From the NCBI GenBank assembly GCA_038030265.1, contig CM075942.1:47520751-47584750 (forward strand): a DNA stretch of 64,000 bases. Direction: 5' to 3'. The number at the start of each line of letters is the position of its first letter. Positions within the stretch are counted from its first letter, which is position 1. A model generated the notes under the pieces. It saw nothing but the letters and a program-made list of their open reading frames with translations. It was not told the DNA's origin and made no database searches. The stretch is from Corythucha ciliata. Taxonomy: Eukaryota > Arthropoda > Insecta > Hemiptera > Tingidae. A program made the translations under genes and the position numbers. Positions 21,563 to 32,940 of the stretch are shown one piece after another.

Positions 21563-23687
21563 TCAAGACTCTTTGAACATGCACCACAATTTGCAAGTGA
21601 CGAAGTATATGAACTCGACGAGGCTGAGTAGGCTGAAGCCGAGGAAGAGGCCCAACAAACCGCCGGCATTTGCTGCGTCGAAAAGTAAAATTATATTAGT
21701 GGTTGGAAAAAGTTAATAACACAACGAGCGTTTGCAGACCAATGAAATCGATCGGTCCAAACATGACGTCTCGCGTTATTGCCTGTACGAACCGTGCGTG
21801 AAATCTCAAGGTGAGCATTGAGTACGAAAAATCTTTGCTGCAAAGAAACGAGAACATGTTTGATGGTGTTAACTCCTCATGGAGGGGGGGGGCGTGTATC
21901 ATACGGTCTGTGGTCATGGTCGAGGAGATACGTGGGCCAGTCTTTGTCTGCAGTGATGCCTGTTGTAAACATGTACTCTAAATCCGAGCACGAGGGCAAG
22001 CAGTCGCATGAAAGATCTTGAGCCATTTCTTCGGATACAATTCCTTAGTTTTTATTTCGAGTTCTGAGCTATTGATTCAATTAATTCTATAATAGGTACC
22101 GTCGCTAAAGCTGAGACACCAATTTTTCTCCGGACCGCACACCGGTGTGTCATGCAACCCTTGAAACCCCACATTAATTAAAAAATAATAAATCCTATTA
22201 TTTTTATAGAGATTTAACTCGGATGGTAGTAGGCCGCGCAGCCACATTTGATGATTGAGAAATTTGCGGCGCACTCCGCCTCGCAATTTTTCTGCGTGTA
22301 TACTTTGAAAAAACTCAAAGGTCGCTCATATTGCAAAAAACAGCCACGTTTCTCAGGCGGCCAAGCTTTTATACGAGGACTTAGCGTGTAGATTTTCGGC
22401 TGAATCTGAATCATAAGAATTTTACCTTCGCCTGTGTTGAAAACCGATTGACCACCCAGTGGAAGCTCGGCTGGATTGTGAACGAATCCCTTGGAAAAAA
22501 AACAAAAAAACGAGGGATGAGGTTGAAGGGGGTGGAGGAGAGTACAATTGTCAATTCCATACCACAAACCCCAATCCTCCAAATGAACAGTTCTGATCGA
22601 AGGCAGTCCGATTCATTTGCATTAGAAAATATATTGAGTTGAATATACCGCCATCCCTGGGTGACCACGGTGGAGTCCTGTCTTCAAGTGGGACTCCTTC
22701 TTCTATGCTGATGTACCCAGTGTCAGGGGTCCATATTTGCTCTCGCGACAAGTATTTTGTGGCCCATGAATCTTGAATTCTATCGTTATATTCAAATTTT
22801 AATGAAAACTTGCTAATAAAGTCCCTGCAAAGCGTTTACAAAGTTGTGTTTGGATGTCTCAGAATTTGATCCAACGGGAGCATGTTAAAAGCAAAACATG
22901 CCCCTAATTCCGTTAGGATAGGTTGCGCCAAGTCACACGCAAGAATGCTATTATATCCGGACCAAGTCAACTTCGGTACTAAGTTCAAACAACTCTCGTA
23001 GCTGTTGATGGCCTGCAAACATTTGTTTAAATCGGGACAATATTGCGTTTGGCGGGCACGATTACATTTGACAAATTGTAGAAGTCCTCAGCTTTGTACA
23101 AATGAGTCTTTCCAGGCACAGGCATTGAAAACATACCACACCAATCAACTACTAAATGTAATAAATTTTCCCTGAAATCACCATAAATCACGTTCATTTA
23201 GTAAAAGAACCTCACGACATCATCATTCTCCCACACTCATCCTTTCCGTTGGAAAGACTCACTCTTCCTTTGAAAGGTTTTTCCTGTTGGCGATTCCCCA
23301 GCTAATGTTATAGTGGGACCGTCTCAGTTGAGACTGTGGGCATATCGTTATGGCTGGAAATGGTAACGTATTGATTGGCGTTTGTTTCTGTGCGAATGAG
23401 ATAAGCGTCGGACTTTGAATGAATTTCGCAACTTGGTCAAGAACTAGGAGAGTCGCTCCAATAAACATGGAGGTTACAAGGAAAAACCACAAAATTCTGC
23501 GGAATTTTTCCATTTTATAAACGTGCAAGAGATGGGCGAGGGGGGCGACACCTCACCTTTGTGTGATGCTATTTTCCGGGTCGGTCATGTATTTAAAACC
23601 ATGTAGAGAAGTGCTTTCACAGTATTTTTTCGCCCATTTCAGGAGAATATTTTTCCAATGTGTTTTTTTCTTCTTCGAGTCATTTCG
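21563..23687 (-). CDS. DEG/ENaC (pickpocket-type) sodium channel, copy B, one frameshift
   Basis: Tandem paralogue of copy A with the same nine exons: 23687-23557, 23496-23263, 23171-22840, 22812-22563, 22489-22219, 22159-22100, 22043-21905, 21837-21740 and 21672-21563. Family marks: STSLHGFKYM, TM1 from ILWFF, PFPAITICP, YTQKNCEAECAANFSI, TPVCGPEKNWC, CDCLPSC, MFGPIDF, and TM2 GGLL...GFSLLSLVE with tail FKES. All splice borders and exon phases agree with copy A. Exon 3 is 332 bp against 333 in A: one base is missing in the run before CCCGAT (about 23035-23045), which shifts frame to an early stop. Exon 4 is intact where A is damaged. It is either a recent pseudogene or has a sequencing indel. 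No start exon was found. Confidence 0.83.
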
Positions 23688-24550
23688 CTGTATAATACAC
23701 AACATTATAAAACTGTTCCCTCTCATGTCTGCCGGTAGGGTCGAATTTACCGGTAAAACTATTTGCCCCGCAAATTGATCTTTCAATCCTTTCTCCTGCT
23801 GTAAAATTTGTGTTTTTTGAAAACCTGATGGAACCTTGTTAGGAAAGACAATAACATAATAATTTCCAACCTCCTTACAGTCTCTCGAGACCTTTACCTG
23901 GTAGAACAAGCGACTGTCTCTATGAATTGTAGTAGGGTTTTTTTTTCTCACTTTCATACTCCCCAATTTTGACACAACTGAACACTTCTCTTTAACGTTA
24001 CGGACAAACGACGCCTGCCACTCATCAGTCATAGAATGTCACACGCGAATAGAGAGTCACCGCCGCCACGGGAAGGGTTGGTCGATTTATTACGCCAATC
24101 CTCCCTGTTCGTCGAACTATTTTCACTTATTAAATTAATTGTGTGAAAAATTGCTATTTATCCAACTCTACTCGTTGAATTTTTTAGTTGGATAGAGGGC
24201 GGGGAATTTTAATAATTAAGAAAATTGATTTTCTTCATTCGGCCATCGACACATTTTGTAATATGAGACAGTAGACGGGTCGACACGCGATTTATTAATT
24301 TCATTGGACACTTGGACAGCGTATACTCGGGTCATATCCATTTTATCTGCCTTCCCTACGATGACTATAATGACTTTCACGAGAGGCACTTGACATATTA
24401 AGCGCATCATTGCCATGACATCCATTTCTTCTATGTAGACTGCCCGAAGATGGATGAACTGGGGTGTACAGGTGTTAAAACCCCTAAAAATGATGATGGG
24501 AGAGGGGTGATGTTTGAGGATAGCTGGAGCTATCGGTTGCATCATGAGAG
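23688..24550. other. Upstream region of channel copy B
   Basis: 24216-24443 is homologous to 14037-14265 upstream of copy A. The open frame 23553-24032 on the minus strand extends exon 1 of copy B upstream past the conserved acceptor (TATACAG at 23688-23694). The extension is not conserved with A and is probably intronic. Confidence 0.45.
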
Positions 24551-25329
24551 TGTGTGACTGATGGATGAAAGAATGTTTCCAGAAAAAAGATTGCCAGATC
24601 TGGAGGAAAAGATTGTTTCTGCCGGAAAGATACTTGCAAGTTTGCTTGGGCGAGAATCATTTGAAAGGAAAAATAATAACAGATCCCACTGATACTCCCC
24701 CTCACACCTTACAAGCTTTTTCCCTGAAATTTGGAATTTAAAAGAACCAGAAACATATATGAAATGGGTTGTTTCAGTGTGTGAACCCTTAAAAAATTAG
24801 CCAACCACGCGAACTCTTGAATAGTTAAATCAGCGAAAATTTGTTCCTGAAGAAGCTAATTACACGAACTTAGGTTTTTGAAAGCGCTTTAGAGTATACA
24901 TAATTTATTAATACTCTGGAAAGAGCGAAACACGCGACATTGTTTTTTTTTGTTATTTTACTTCCATGTTCCCTACGGGAATGGAAGTGTGGTGTTCGTG
25001 AAAAAAATCGAATCCTTTCTTTTCAATTCATTCATTTATTTGCAAGGATCCAAACCAGCGAACTTGACCTTTTAATAGTGCCACCCTGCCACCTCCCCGA
25101 CCCAGCGGAAGGCAAGGGGCGTTTATTGAGTAAAGGCAACCCCACGAAACTGATTTTCCACAATACTTCTTGTTCCAAAAATCCAAATTCAATAAAATGT
25201 GAACTTTGTGGTGGTGGACCCACGCCTATCGGGGCCCAGAGCGTGAATTCTCTCTGAGGCCCTTCTCTATAAATATAAATAAACAAGAAATATGATTTTA
25301 CGTACAGTTAAATTATGGTTTTTTCTTCA
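24551..25329. other. Spacer, no gene recognised
   Basis: Mostly AT-rich, with a few 'gagcgaa.cacgcgac' units at 24800-24940 related to the minisatellite family. Open frames 24940-25257 and 25032-25286 show no recognisable domain. Confidence 0.35.
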
Positions 25330-26360
25330 TTTAAACCGTAGAACGCTTTTTCTCAACTTATAAAGCCGGCAATTGGAAGAGATTTTCCCTATTTTAGCCG
25401 CGAATTCGATACGTCTCAATTTTAGCCTCGAATTAGAAATCTGTATCCATTTTAGCCGCGAATTAGCGTTTTTTTTTTAATTTATCTCTTAATCACAGCG
25501 ATTTTTCTACATTTCAGTCGCGTGTTTTTCTAAATTTTTGATGCAAATTAGCGATTGCTTTAAATTTTATCCGGGAATTAGCGTTTTTGCTAATGCTAGC
25601 CAGGTTTACCGATTTTTTTTTTTTTTTTTAGTCACAAGGTTGCTTGCAGGAGCCAATTCATCAATGAATTATCGAGTTTTTCTGCGAATTAGCGTTTTTC
25701 ATAATTCTAGCCGTAAATTGGCGATTTTATAAATTTCAGCCGTGAATTAAAATATTCATCCATTTTAGCGGAATTTACTCAATTTTATTCGTGATTCAGC
25801 GCTTTTTATAGCCACGAAAGAAACGATTTTACCCCGCGAATTAGTGCTTTTCTCTGCTTAGGTCTTGATTCAGCGTTATTTTAGAAATTTTTCTCATTTT
25901 ATAAAAAAAAAAAAAAAATAGTTTATTTAATCGAAGAAAACCTGTCACGTTGCGTCCAGCGAAATCATCCAAAGTTGTTTTTTTTTTTTTGTTTTTTTTT
26001 AAGAGAAACATCAAGGAACTTTGATTTTTGAAACGAGCCAACCCGGCGAAATTATTTGTGAAAGAGCCCAATTCACAAAATTTGGAGGTTGAAAGAGGCA
26101 AGCCTGCGACATTTTTGTGCTTAAAAGAGGGAAACTCGCAGGATGATTTCGAATAAGCGAAGCCGCCTGAAATCAATTTTTTGTTTGTTTGTTTGAGAGT
26201 CAATCCGCGAAATTAGTTTTTCAAGTGAGCCAAGGCCAACCCACCAAGCGAACTTTGGTTTGAATGAGCGAACGTTCTACGAAAATTCATTTTTGAAGAA
26301 GCCGAACCCACCAAATTTCGAGGGAGCCAAACCAGCGGAATTTTTTTTTTTCATGAACTA
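25330..26360 (-). repeat. Minisatellite arrays, two subtypes
   Basis: 25340-25880 has reverse-orientation units (CGAATTAGCG and TTTTTC with 'aattttagcc'), period about 28-32 bp. 26000-26350 has a second subtype, 'agagccaacccgcgaaattt' followed by about eight bases such as 'tggttttt', with similar period. The subtypes meet around a homopolymer-rich stretch at 25900-25990. Confidence 0.75.
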
Positions 26361-26719
26361 ATACCGCGAAATTTGGTGTCACCATGTCTTTCTCTAAGAT
26401 GTTCAACAAGAATTCGGATTAGTGATCGACGGCAGCCCCACGTTGAATGGTCAAGCCCAAGGCCACTTTATTCTATCCCGCGGCGTGGTCATCCCCTCAC
26501 GACCCGTCATATTCTCCTAACTCCTAATCATTCGCAGCAAAACTTTTCAAAAACACACAGGGCTGATCCTTCTTTAGGGTGTTCGAGTGACGGTTTTCGT
26601 TCCATCACACCAGAAAGTTAGTACGTCCTCTTATCACTATTACAACGAAGTTTCTGGGGTTTTTAAGAAACATTTTATTAAAGCCCCAAGGTAACTTATA
26701 GTGTGTATTTCCCCATCAC

Positions 26720-26855
26720 AAAAATATATGCGATGGAGCCGCTCATTTCCAACCGTCCTCTATATTATGAATTAAAACAGCATGTTTTAAGGAAAGACGG
26801 GTGGAAATGAACTGCTCCGGAGCAGAATTTTATGCAAATGAACAACGCTATTACC
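26720..26855. repeat. Foldback MITE, family F1, copy 1
   Basis: Imperfect inverted arms: 'gagccgctcatttccaaccgtc' at 26736 pairs with 'gacgggtggaaatgaactgctcc' at 26798. The outer part reads 'ttttatgcaaatgaacaacg'. Related copies are at 48695-48860 and 53015-53095. Confidence 0.65.
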
Positions 26856-26989
26856 ATTCAGCAATTGGTTCATTACAATATAACATTATGGCAGTGTATC
26901 GTTAGAGATTTTGGCAAGTTTTACTGAAGACAAAAAATTGTAAAATGGAGTAGGTGGAAAAGAGGTTGGTCATTCATTGCGTCTGATGC

Positions 26990-27560
26990 TGAACATTTCA
27001 AGTTACTTTGAACATGCACCACAATTTGTAAATGACGAAGTGAATGAACTCGACTATGCTCAGTAGGCTGCCGAGGAAGAGGCCCAACAAACCGCCGGCG
27101 TTCGCTGTGGTAATAAAAACAAATTATAAGAGAGTGAAAAAAGTATAATAATACACCAGCGAATGTTTACAGACTAATGAAATCGATTGGTCCTAACATA
27201 ACGTCTCGATTTATTGCCTGCGCGAATCGTCCGTGAAATTTCAAGAAGAGCATTGAGTACGAGAAATCTTTGCTGCACAGAAACGATAACTTTTTTCACT
27301 GTGTAAAACCTTAAATCCTCTGTGCGGGGGGGGGGGGTGTATTTCATAAGGCTTGTACACATAGTCGAGAAGATACGCAAACCGGCGTGTCGTGCAACCC
27401 TTTAAAACCCACAGTAATTAAAAAATAATCAATTCATTATTTTACGGAGATTTAACTCGGGTGGGCTTAGCCACATTTCGTGATTGAAAAATTTTCAGCG
27501 CACTCCGCTTCGCAATTATTCTGCGTGTATACTTTATACCGCCATCCCTAGGCGACTATG
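26990..27560 (-). pseudogene. DEG/ENaC channel relic, copy C
   Basis: Third, broken copy of the channel 3' half. Recognisable parts: final exon with TM2 (about 27107-26996), where one codon of the GFS motif is lost; the exon before it (about 27280-27172, SYSM...QFH region); a fusion at about 27385 where exon 7 runs directly into exon 6 sequence, deleting the intron and most of both; and part of exon 5 (27545-27440). Sequence then jumps at about 27536 into exon 4-like sequence and ends. No intact frame. The order and strand match copies A and B, so it belongs to the same tandem array. Confidence 0.85.
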
Positions 27561-27785
27561 GTCAACCATTCAATCCTGAACTCAGAGGGGCGGGATAATA
27601 AATAAGCAAAACAATTGAGTTCGTCATTAAAACGGAGAGTTTCAACAACAAAATCAAGTTTCTGGGGTTGAATTGACTGTTTTCAAGCTGTATTGAACTA
27701 TTGCAAGTTTCCAGGGGTGAATTTATGAGTTTTAAGACAGTTTTGCGAATATTGACAAAAATGAGCGCATAGTAGGTCTGTTGGG

Positions 27786-27935
27786 CCTGTTCCACCAAGG
27801 TGTTTGGAACATGTTCGGAGCAGAGTTGCCTTGGGACTAGGCAATCAAATGTAATCAACTTACGTTTTATTGACTCATATAATATGGCAACTCCGCTCCG
27901 AACAAGTTCCAAGCATCTTGCAGGAACGGACTTGC
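27786..27935. repeat. Foldback MITE of about 150 bp
   Basis: Arms of about 55 bp: 'ctgttccaccaaggtgtttgg' pairs with 'ccaagcatcttgcaggaacgg', and the inner GGAGCAGAGTTGCC with GGCAACTCCGCTCC. The 116-codon frame 27562-27912 overlapping it is fortuitous. Confidence 0.8.
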
Positions 27936-28020
27936 TTTTTGCGGCAAAATCACCTGTTTTTTAAACAGAAAATCGGGATTGCAGGTGATAAATTATAAGT
28001 TTTCAGTCGGTTCCTGGCCG

Positions 28021-28260
28021 CCCTATTAACTCTCAAGCCGTTTTCACATGCAAGCTTTAAAAACTAAGCTGTGTGCTTCAACCAATCAGAGCGCTCCGAG
28101 TACACAGCGCGGAGCACTCTGATTGGTTGAAGCCCACAACTTAGTTTTTTAAAGCTTGCATGTGAAGGCGGCTTTAACGCGTGCGTTAGCAAAATTTCTC
28201 AGCTGATTACTTTCAATTGTTCACCTTGTTTATTATTTCGCTACCGCTCACGTTATAATC
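28021..28260. repeat. MITE with second foldback inserted
   Basis: 28038-28178 is a foldback with arms of about 60 bp (GTTTTCACATGCAAGCTTT / AAAGCTTGCATGTGAAGGC and AACCAATCAGAGCGCTCCG / CGGAGCACTCTGATTGGTT). It sits inside a copy of the MITE found complete at 46965-47081: the outer CCCTATT part precedes it and 'acgcgtgcgttagcaaaatttctcagctg' follows it. The other outer end of that MITE (GAGTTACAGAATAGGG) appears only at 28960-28976, beyond the LINE fragment, so the copy was split further. Confidence 0.7.
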
Positions 28261-28417
28261 GGTGAATATTCACAAGATTCACAAGGAAATCATTTTTTAG
28301 GATAAAAGACTCGCTTTTTATTCACGACGATTGTCTCGTTGATCGACAGATGCCTAACGAATCGAATGGACGTCTTTTTACGCATTCACACAGTGAAGAA
28401 GTGACACCTTATTTTAC

Positions 28418-28770
28418 TTGTTTTCACTACAATATTTTTGTTCTTTGAGGAGTAAGGCTGATCTCCTTGATGGTTTCTTCATCGAAAACAAAATAACTGC
28501 AGACGTCGTTCTACTAAGTGAAACGTGGGTGAAGGAGGGTTTCTACGATGTCTTCCGGCTGCCAGGGTTCTTCTTGTCATCTGCTTTCTCACGGGTTCAT
28601 TCTGAGCATAGTGGGTCTGCGGTTCTTGTACGGGAAAATGTCGATGCTCTGCCCATCATTGAAGCCAACATGTATTCCGTTGAGAACCACTGCGAGATGT
28701 CAGCCACACGATTAGTGCATCATAAGACCAATATTGTTACTGTTTGCTTTGTCATTCACAATTGATTGAT
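28418..28770 (+). pseudogene. LINE endonuclease fragment
   Basis: A 115-codon frame resembles the start of the apurinic-endonuclease domain of non-LTR retrotransposons: SLRSKADLLDGFF, VVLLSETWVKEG (the ..SETW motif with the metal-binding Glu), LPGFFLSSAF, GSAVLVREN. The frame breaks off at 28765, before the remaining catalytic motifs and the reverse transcriptase. It is a short relic; the clade cannot be assigned. Confidence 0.75.
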
Positions 28771-28827
28771 CTCGTTCTAACTTATGAGGTTTGACTCGAT
28801 TGTCGCATGAATGAAATGCTCTTTTCC

Positions 28828-28860
28828 CGACAGGCTGCTGTCGGAACAAAACTTTTTTTA
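28828..28860. repeat. Hairpin repeat CCGACAGGCTGCTGTCGG followed by poly(T), copy 2
   Basis: Same stem-loop plus AACAAAACTTTTTT as at 20871. Confidence 0.6.
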
Positions 28861-28928
28861 ACTTAATTTATTTGAATTTATTATTTTCTGTTGACGATTA
28901 TGTTACCTACTTAGGTGCTCATAATGAA

Positions 28929-28930
<2 letters not shown>

Positions 28931-28959
<29 letters not shown>
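28931..28959. repeat. (CT)n microsatellite
   Basis: About fourteen TC units, immediately before GAGTTACAGAATAGGG, the right terminus of the MITE described at 28021. Confidence 0.9.
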
Positions 28960-28963
<4 letters not shown>

Positions 28964-28984
28964 TACAGAATAGGGAGGGGGGCT

Positions 28985-30145
28985 GGTCCTGTTCAAATTG
29001 ACAATTTCTGGAGAAAAACTGTCATTTTATGCCAGAAAATATCAAATTAAGCTAATTTCGGAGTTTGAAATTAACAATTTTGTTATTTCTATTTTCAGCC
29101 GTTTTTCTGCCAACTTTTGTTAACCACTGCGCGACGTCGGATTGATTTCCAAATTCTTCTGGCAAATTCTGTTGGAGGTTTTGTTTTTAAATTTTGATTT
29201 TCTATCTTTGCCTTAGGCAAAATAATCCACAGTTGGAAGTGAAATCGGTAGAATTGTTAATTTGTGAGGTGAAGTTAATGCCCATGGTGGGAGGGGGTGC
29301 CCTAAGGCAGCCGGTCTTTCGAAGATAGGCCAATTCCCTCAAGACCTTAGGGTCGTGCCGGCAGGGAAGGCCTGGTAGGCACGGGCCTCCACGGCGAATT
29401 CCGGGGGCGACAATTTAATTAAAAACAAATTTTAGCTGACTGCCTTAGCACAGAAACAAGCAAAACAGTTTATTTTCTGGTCATTCTCCCGTCATTTTGT
29501 TGATGTAGCCGACTGCGAAACACGAAAAATAACACGTTTTCGTGCGATTCTACCGTTTTCCGTTTATAAAAAATTTAATTATTGATACACCCCCTCCCAC
29601 AGAAGAGGGCCGTATAAGTTCTCGTGCCTATCGGCGGCGGTAAATATTATGTACGATAAATGATCCGCCTCTGCGTGCGGAAAATTGCCTTTTTATACTC
29701 AAAAAACAGCGCAAAGCTACCGTTCGGGGGATACGATTGCTTAATTTTGAGATAAAATCCAAACAGAAAAATGAACAAAACAGTGAGTAAATGAATTACC
29801 TAATGAGGAAGTAACAAAAAAAATAAAAATCGCTGGAAACATTTTTTTTCGAAAGAAAATGACTAAATATAACCAGGAATTGAATATTAGTGAGTTACCT
29901 TAAACGGCCGGTCTGTGACTCGTGACGTAGCTAAGGGGTTGTGACCCCTCCGCATCATAGCTGTTTTCGAGTTCGGCCTCCCCTGTTTTCATGTCTTGCT
30001 CTTGCCCCTTCTTGTCCTACCCATTCTCTCAAGTCCTATTGTTTGATTTGTGGGAAGCTATTGTGAAGGTTACGCGAATGCTGTTATCTAGCCTATTTCA
30101 AATGGGTCCCTCAACCCAATAGTTTTAAAAATTAATAAACAAATA
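28985..30145. other. Spacer, no gene recognised
   Basis: 29270-29410 is GC-rich and has phrases (ggcacgggcctccacggcga, ccgggggcgacaattta) that recur in style at 53090, suggesting an old transposon end. Nothing codes convincingly. Confidence 0.35.
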
Positions 30146-32940
30146 TAGTAGTCCAGTAAAATAAGAACTAAAAAGGGGAGTCAGGTTGCAATAATTAGGG
30201 TAGATGATATTTTTTTTTTTATGTTGTCTGGGATGGTGCAGGTATGACCAGTTCAAATTGTTGACCTCGAAAGACATCGGGATCATCCTGGAATTCTCGA
30301 AAAACCACAAAAATGTGGGACTTTTTTGGGGGTCTGGCTCTTTCACGCTAAAGTAGCCATTTTTCGGTTGTAGCTTCAAAGTAACTTTTCAAAGTTGAGA
30401 AAATTTCTGAGAAAACCAGCCTAAAGCGGGTTCTAAATGTATTATCGTTGCCAAGATACAGCTCGTCAAATTTAGGCAAATTTGTCAACAGTCCGAAATG
30501 CTGTCTATGGTTCTTCATCATTGTCTTCGTTACCTGTGACATTGTAGAAACCTTTAATGATCATGATAGTACTAACTATTTTGCTAGACTAGACTGAATA
30601 TTCAAAAATGAGGCCGAACGTCTTGTTATCCCCAATGTTTTGATAGTGGTTGTGTTTGATAGTGATTTTCAACCAAAGAATAGCGGGCTGGCTGGGTCAC
30701 CGTCCGTTATCCACACTTAGGTCGCGACCCATAATTTTGTCCTAAAGGGCCGTGCCCTCCCCGCTATTTTATGTTTTGCTACCGTTACTTTCTTTATTCA
30801 CCTGAGACTGAACAGTTCAAGTTTATTATTTCATTCACCCTTTTCAAATTCAGAGAGAGCGTGAAACAGTGCTCTCAGGCAAAAAGTCAAATCGAGACGG
30901 GAAAGTCCATCCTAAAATCCCCAGGTACCCTGCTTTCGAACATCTAATTTCAATGTGTCGTATAATCGTAAGATATAATCACAGAATTTGTGGCGTATAT
31001 CTTAATAAAACGGCAAGGCCCGACGCGACGCCTTTTGTGGAGCCTGCCACATGCTGAAAGACTTGCAGCAAATCTTTATGCACTGCTCTCGATACGCCTA
31101 CGATACGTATTTTCGATCATCTGAGTGAGATCATGCTGGACCAATTACATATATTGTACACAAATTGAAAGCCCGGTAAATTCCATACAGCGTTCAAGTG
31201 TCGCCCATAAGTTGAATATCTAAATAGTGTTGATTTCCGTGTATACCCATAATATTTATATCAATAGATGATATAAAAATAACATCTACCACTAAAAACC
31301 CAAATTTCCCCGGCTTTCGACAGCTATAATTTTCTCTGCTATGGTGAATGTGACAGTCACCGTTGAGTTTGGGCTTTCGGTATAGGATTTGGGCTTTCAC
31401 AGTAACGTGTATAGTCACTGAAAACCCAAATGCCCCCCCCCCATACCTAAATAGTATGTTATGCACATGGGTCGCTAAGAAATTATAGCAGAATTTAGAG
31501 GGTCGCGAGCCGCAAAAGATTGAAAACCACTGCTTTATATGACCCTAATACGTATAGCAAAATACTCCCGTGGTGGGGTCCATCATCTCCCTATTTTCTA
31601 TATAATTTCGAGATTTTTCATATCTCGCGTCGCCTGATCTGTTTCAGGTTCAAAAATGGTTGGGAAACGAGAAGAGCCCATTGAAATAGGGATGAGTCCA
31701 ATCACTGCAATGACTCATTCCGAAAAAATGTCTGATGAACCTGCTCCCTCCCTACTCTTGAAGATGGTTTCCTGCGCCTGTAGGAAGGGTTGTACCAATG
31801 CACGTGGGTGCAGAAAAGCCGGCCTCAAGTGTTCTACGCTTTGCATTAATTGCAGTGGCGAGTCATGCGAAAATCGACCGAACCCACTCGTAGATTTTGA
31901 CTGTGTCGATATAGAAGCCCCCACGGATATAGAAGGCGACACGGAAGACGTTTCTACATTTCTTATAGACGTTACAAGTGTCTAGGAGAAGCGTCTTCTG
32001 TCAGGCTCTTCCAGAAGAAGGGAGAAAAAGGGTGGATTGAAATATATTTTTTATGACTTTTGACATCCATACTACCATTTAGCTGAAATATTGCATTACT
32101 TTTCAGTTTTCAGTCCTAAAGTATTCGTTTACCGGACATTTTCAGTCACAATTATTTCCGTCAGACATTTTCAGTCACAATCATTGCCGGAAGAGTCACA
32201 TGCGTTTGTGATCTACTTCCTATAAAGGACGATATGCTGAAAACTAACTATACCTATTATGGTTTTCGAAACATTGGTGTTATAGAAGTCGTCCTGGTCT
32301 AATTTTGTGAGAACGGCCATTAAACGAATCCTACATGTTCACGAATAACGAAAACCGATAACATTTATTACAGCCTACTACGAGTAAGGGCCGTACCAAC
32401 TAATGCAATTAGGAACTACATCTATCAACAATGCATTATTGATCAATGTAGTTACGGAGCATCTTGGGCTACAGTTATCGTTCTGCCTTCTCTTTGTTGG
32501 AACTTTTGGCCTAAATCCGTTTAGCCGTGCACCATTTTGACCACTAAAATGAGTCCACATAATTACAGATGATGAAGACATGGAAACATCAACATCATTT
32601 GTCAATTTTAAAAAGTTATCCTACATTTGACGATCTCTATCTTAGATACTGTGATACCTCCAGATCCCGCTTTGGACTAGTTTTGTCTGAAATTTTGTCA
32701 GCTTGGAAATGTTACTTCGCAGTCACAGCCGAGAAATGGCTACTTAAGCGAAAAAAGTGCCTTAATCCGAAAATAATCCAAAAATTGCGCCGTCTTTCCC
32801 GAATTCAAGGATGATCCCGAGGTTTTTCGAGGTCAACAATTTGAACACATCATACCTACACCACTCCCAACAACATGAAACAAAAAAATCATCTACCCTA
32901 ATTATTGCAACCTTCGACACCTTATTTTACTGGGCTATAG
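30146..32940. mobile_element. 2.8-kb element with ~380-bp diverged inverted arms
   Basis: The left arm (about 30146-30545) and right arm (about 32560-32940) are inverted copies. The outer ends read CCAGTAAAATAAG on the left and CTTATTTTACTGG on the right. Inside these are GGTTGCAATAATTAGGGTA, a shared 'gatcatcc' block, and a stretch encoding similar peptides on both arms (left ATTEKWLL, right VTAEKWLL). Divergence is roughly 25-30% by eye, so the element is old. Between the arms lies a cysteine-rich ORF (31656-31985). No transposase is recognised; this may be an internally deleted derivative of a larger DNA transposon. No target duplication could be established. Confidence 0.6.
31656..31985 (+). 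CDS. Cysteine-rich CXC-type protein, probably the 3' end of a transposon gene
   Basis: 109-codon frame starting MVGKREEPIEIG and ending in an acidic tail. Residues ~45-80 carry a dense cysteine pattern CACRKGCTNARGCRKAGLKC then CX3CX2CX4C (CSTLCINC, SCEN). The spacing CXCX3CX5CX6CX3CX2CX4C recalls Tesmin/TSO1-like CXC domains, which bind zinc and DNA. Similar C-terminal modules occur in transposon-related proteins of insects (family recollection, unverified). A TTTCAG acceptor precedes the ATG at 31642-31647, so this could be a last exon whose upstream exons are lost. It lies between the inverted arms of the 2.8-kb element, which supports a mobile-element origin. Confidence 0.5.
   Translation: MVGKREEPIEIGMSPITAMTHSEKMSDEPAPSLLLKMVSCACRKGCTNARGCRKAGLKCSTLCINCSGESCENRPNPLVDFDCVDIEAPTDIEGDTEDVSTFLIDVTSV

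Noticed and set aside
27562..27912. Minus-strand 116-codon frame
   Set aside because: It spans a foldback MITE and has no recognisable domain.
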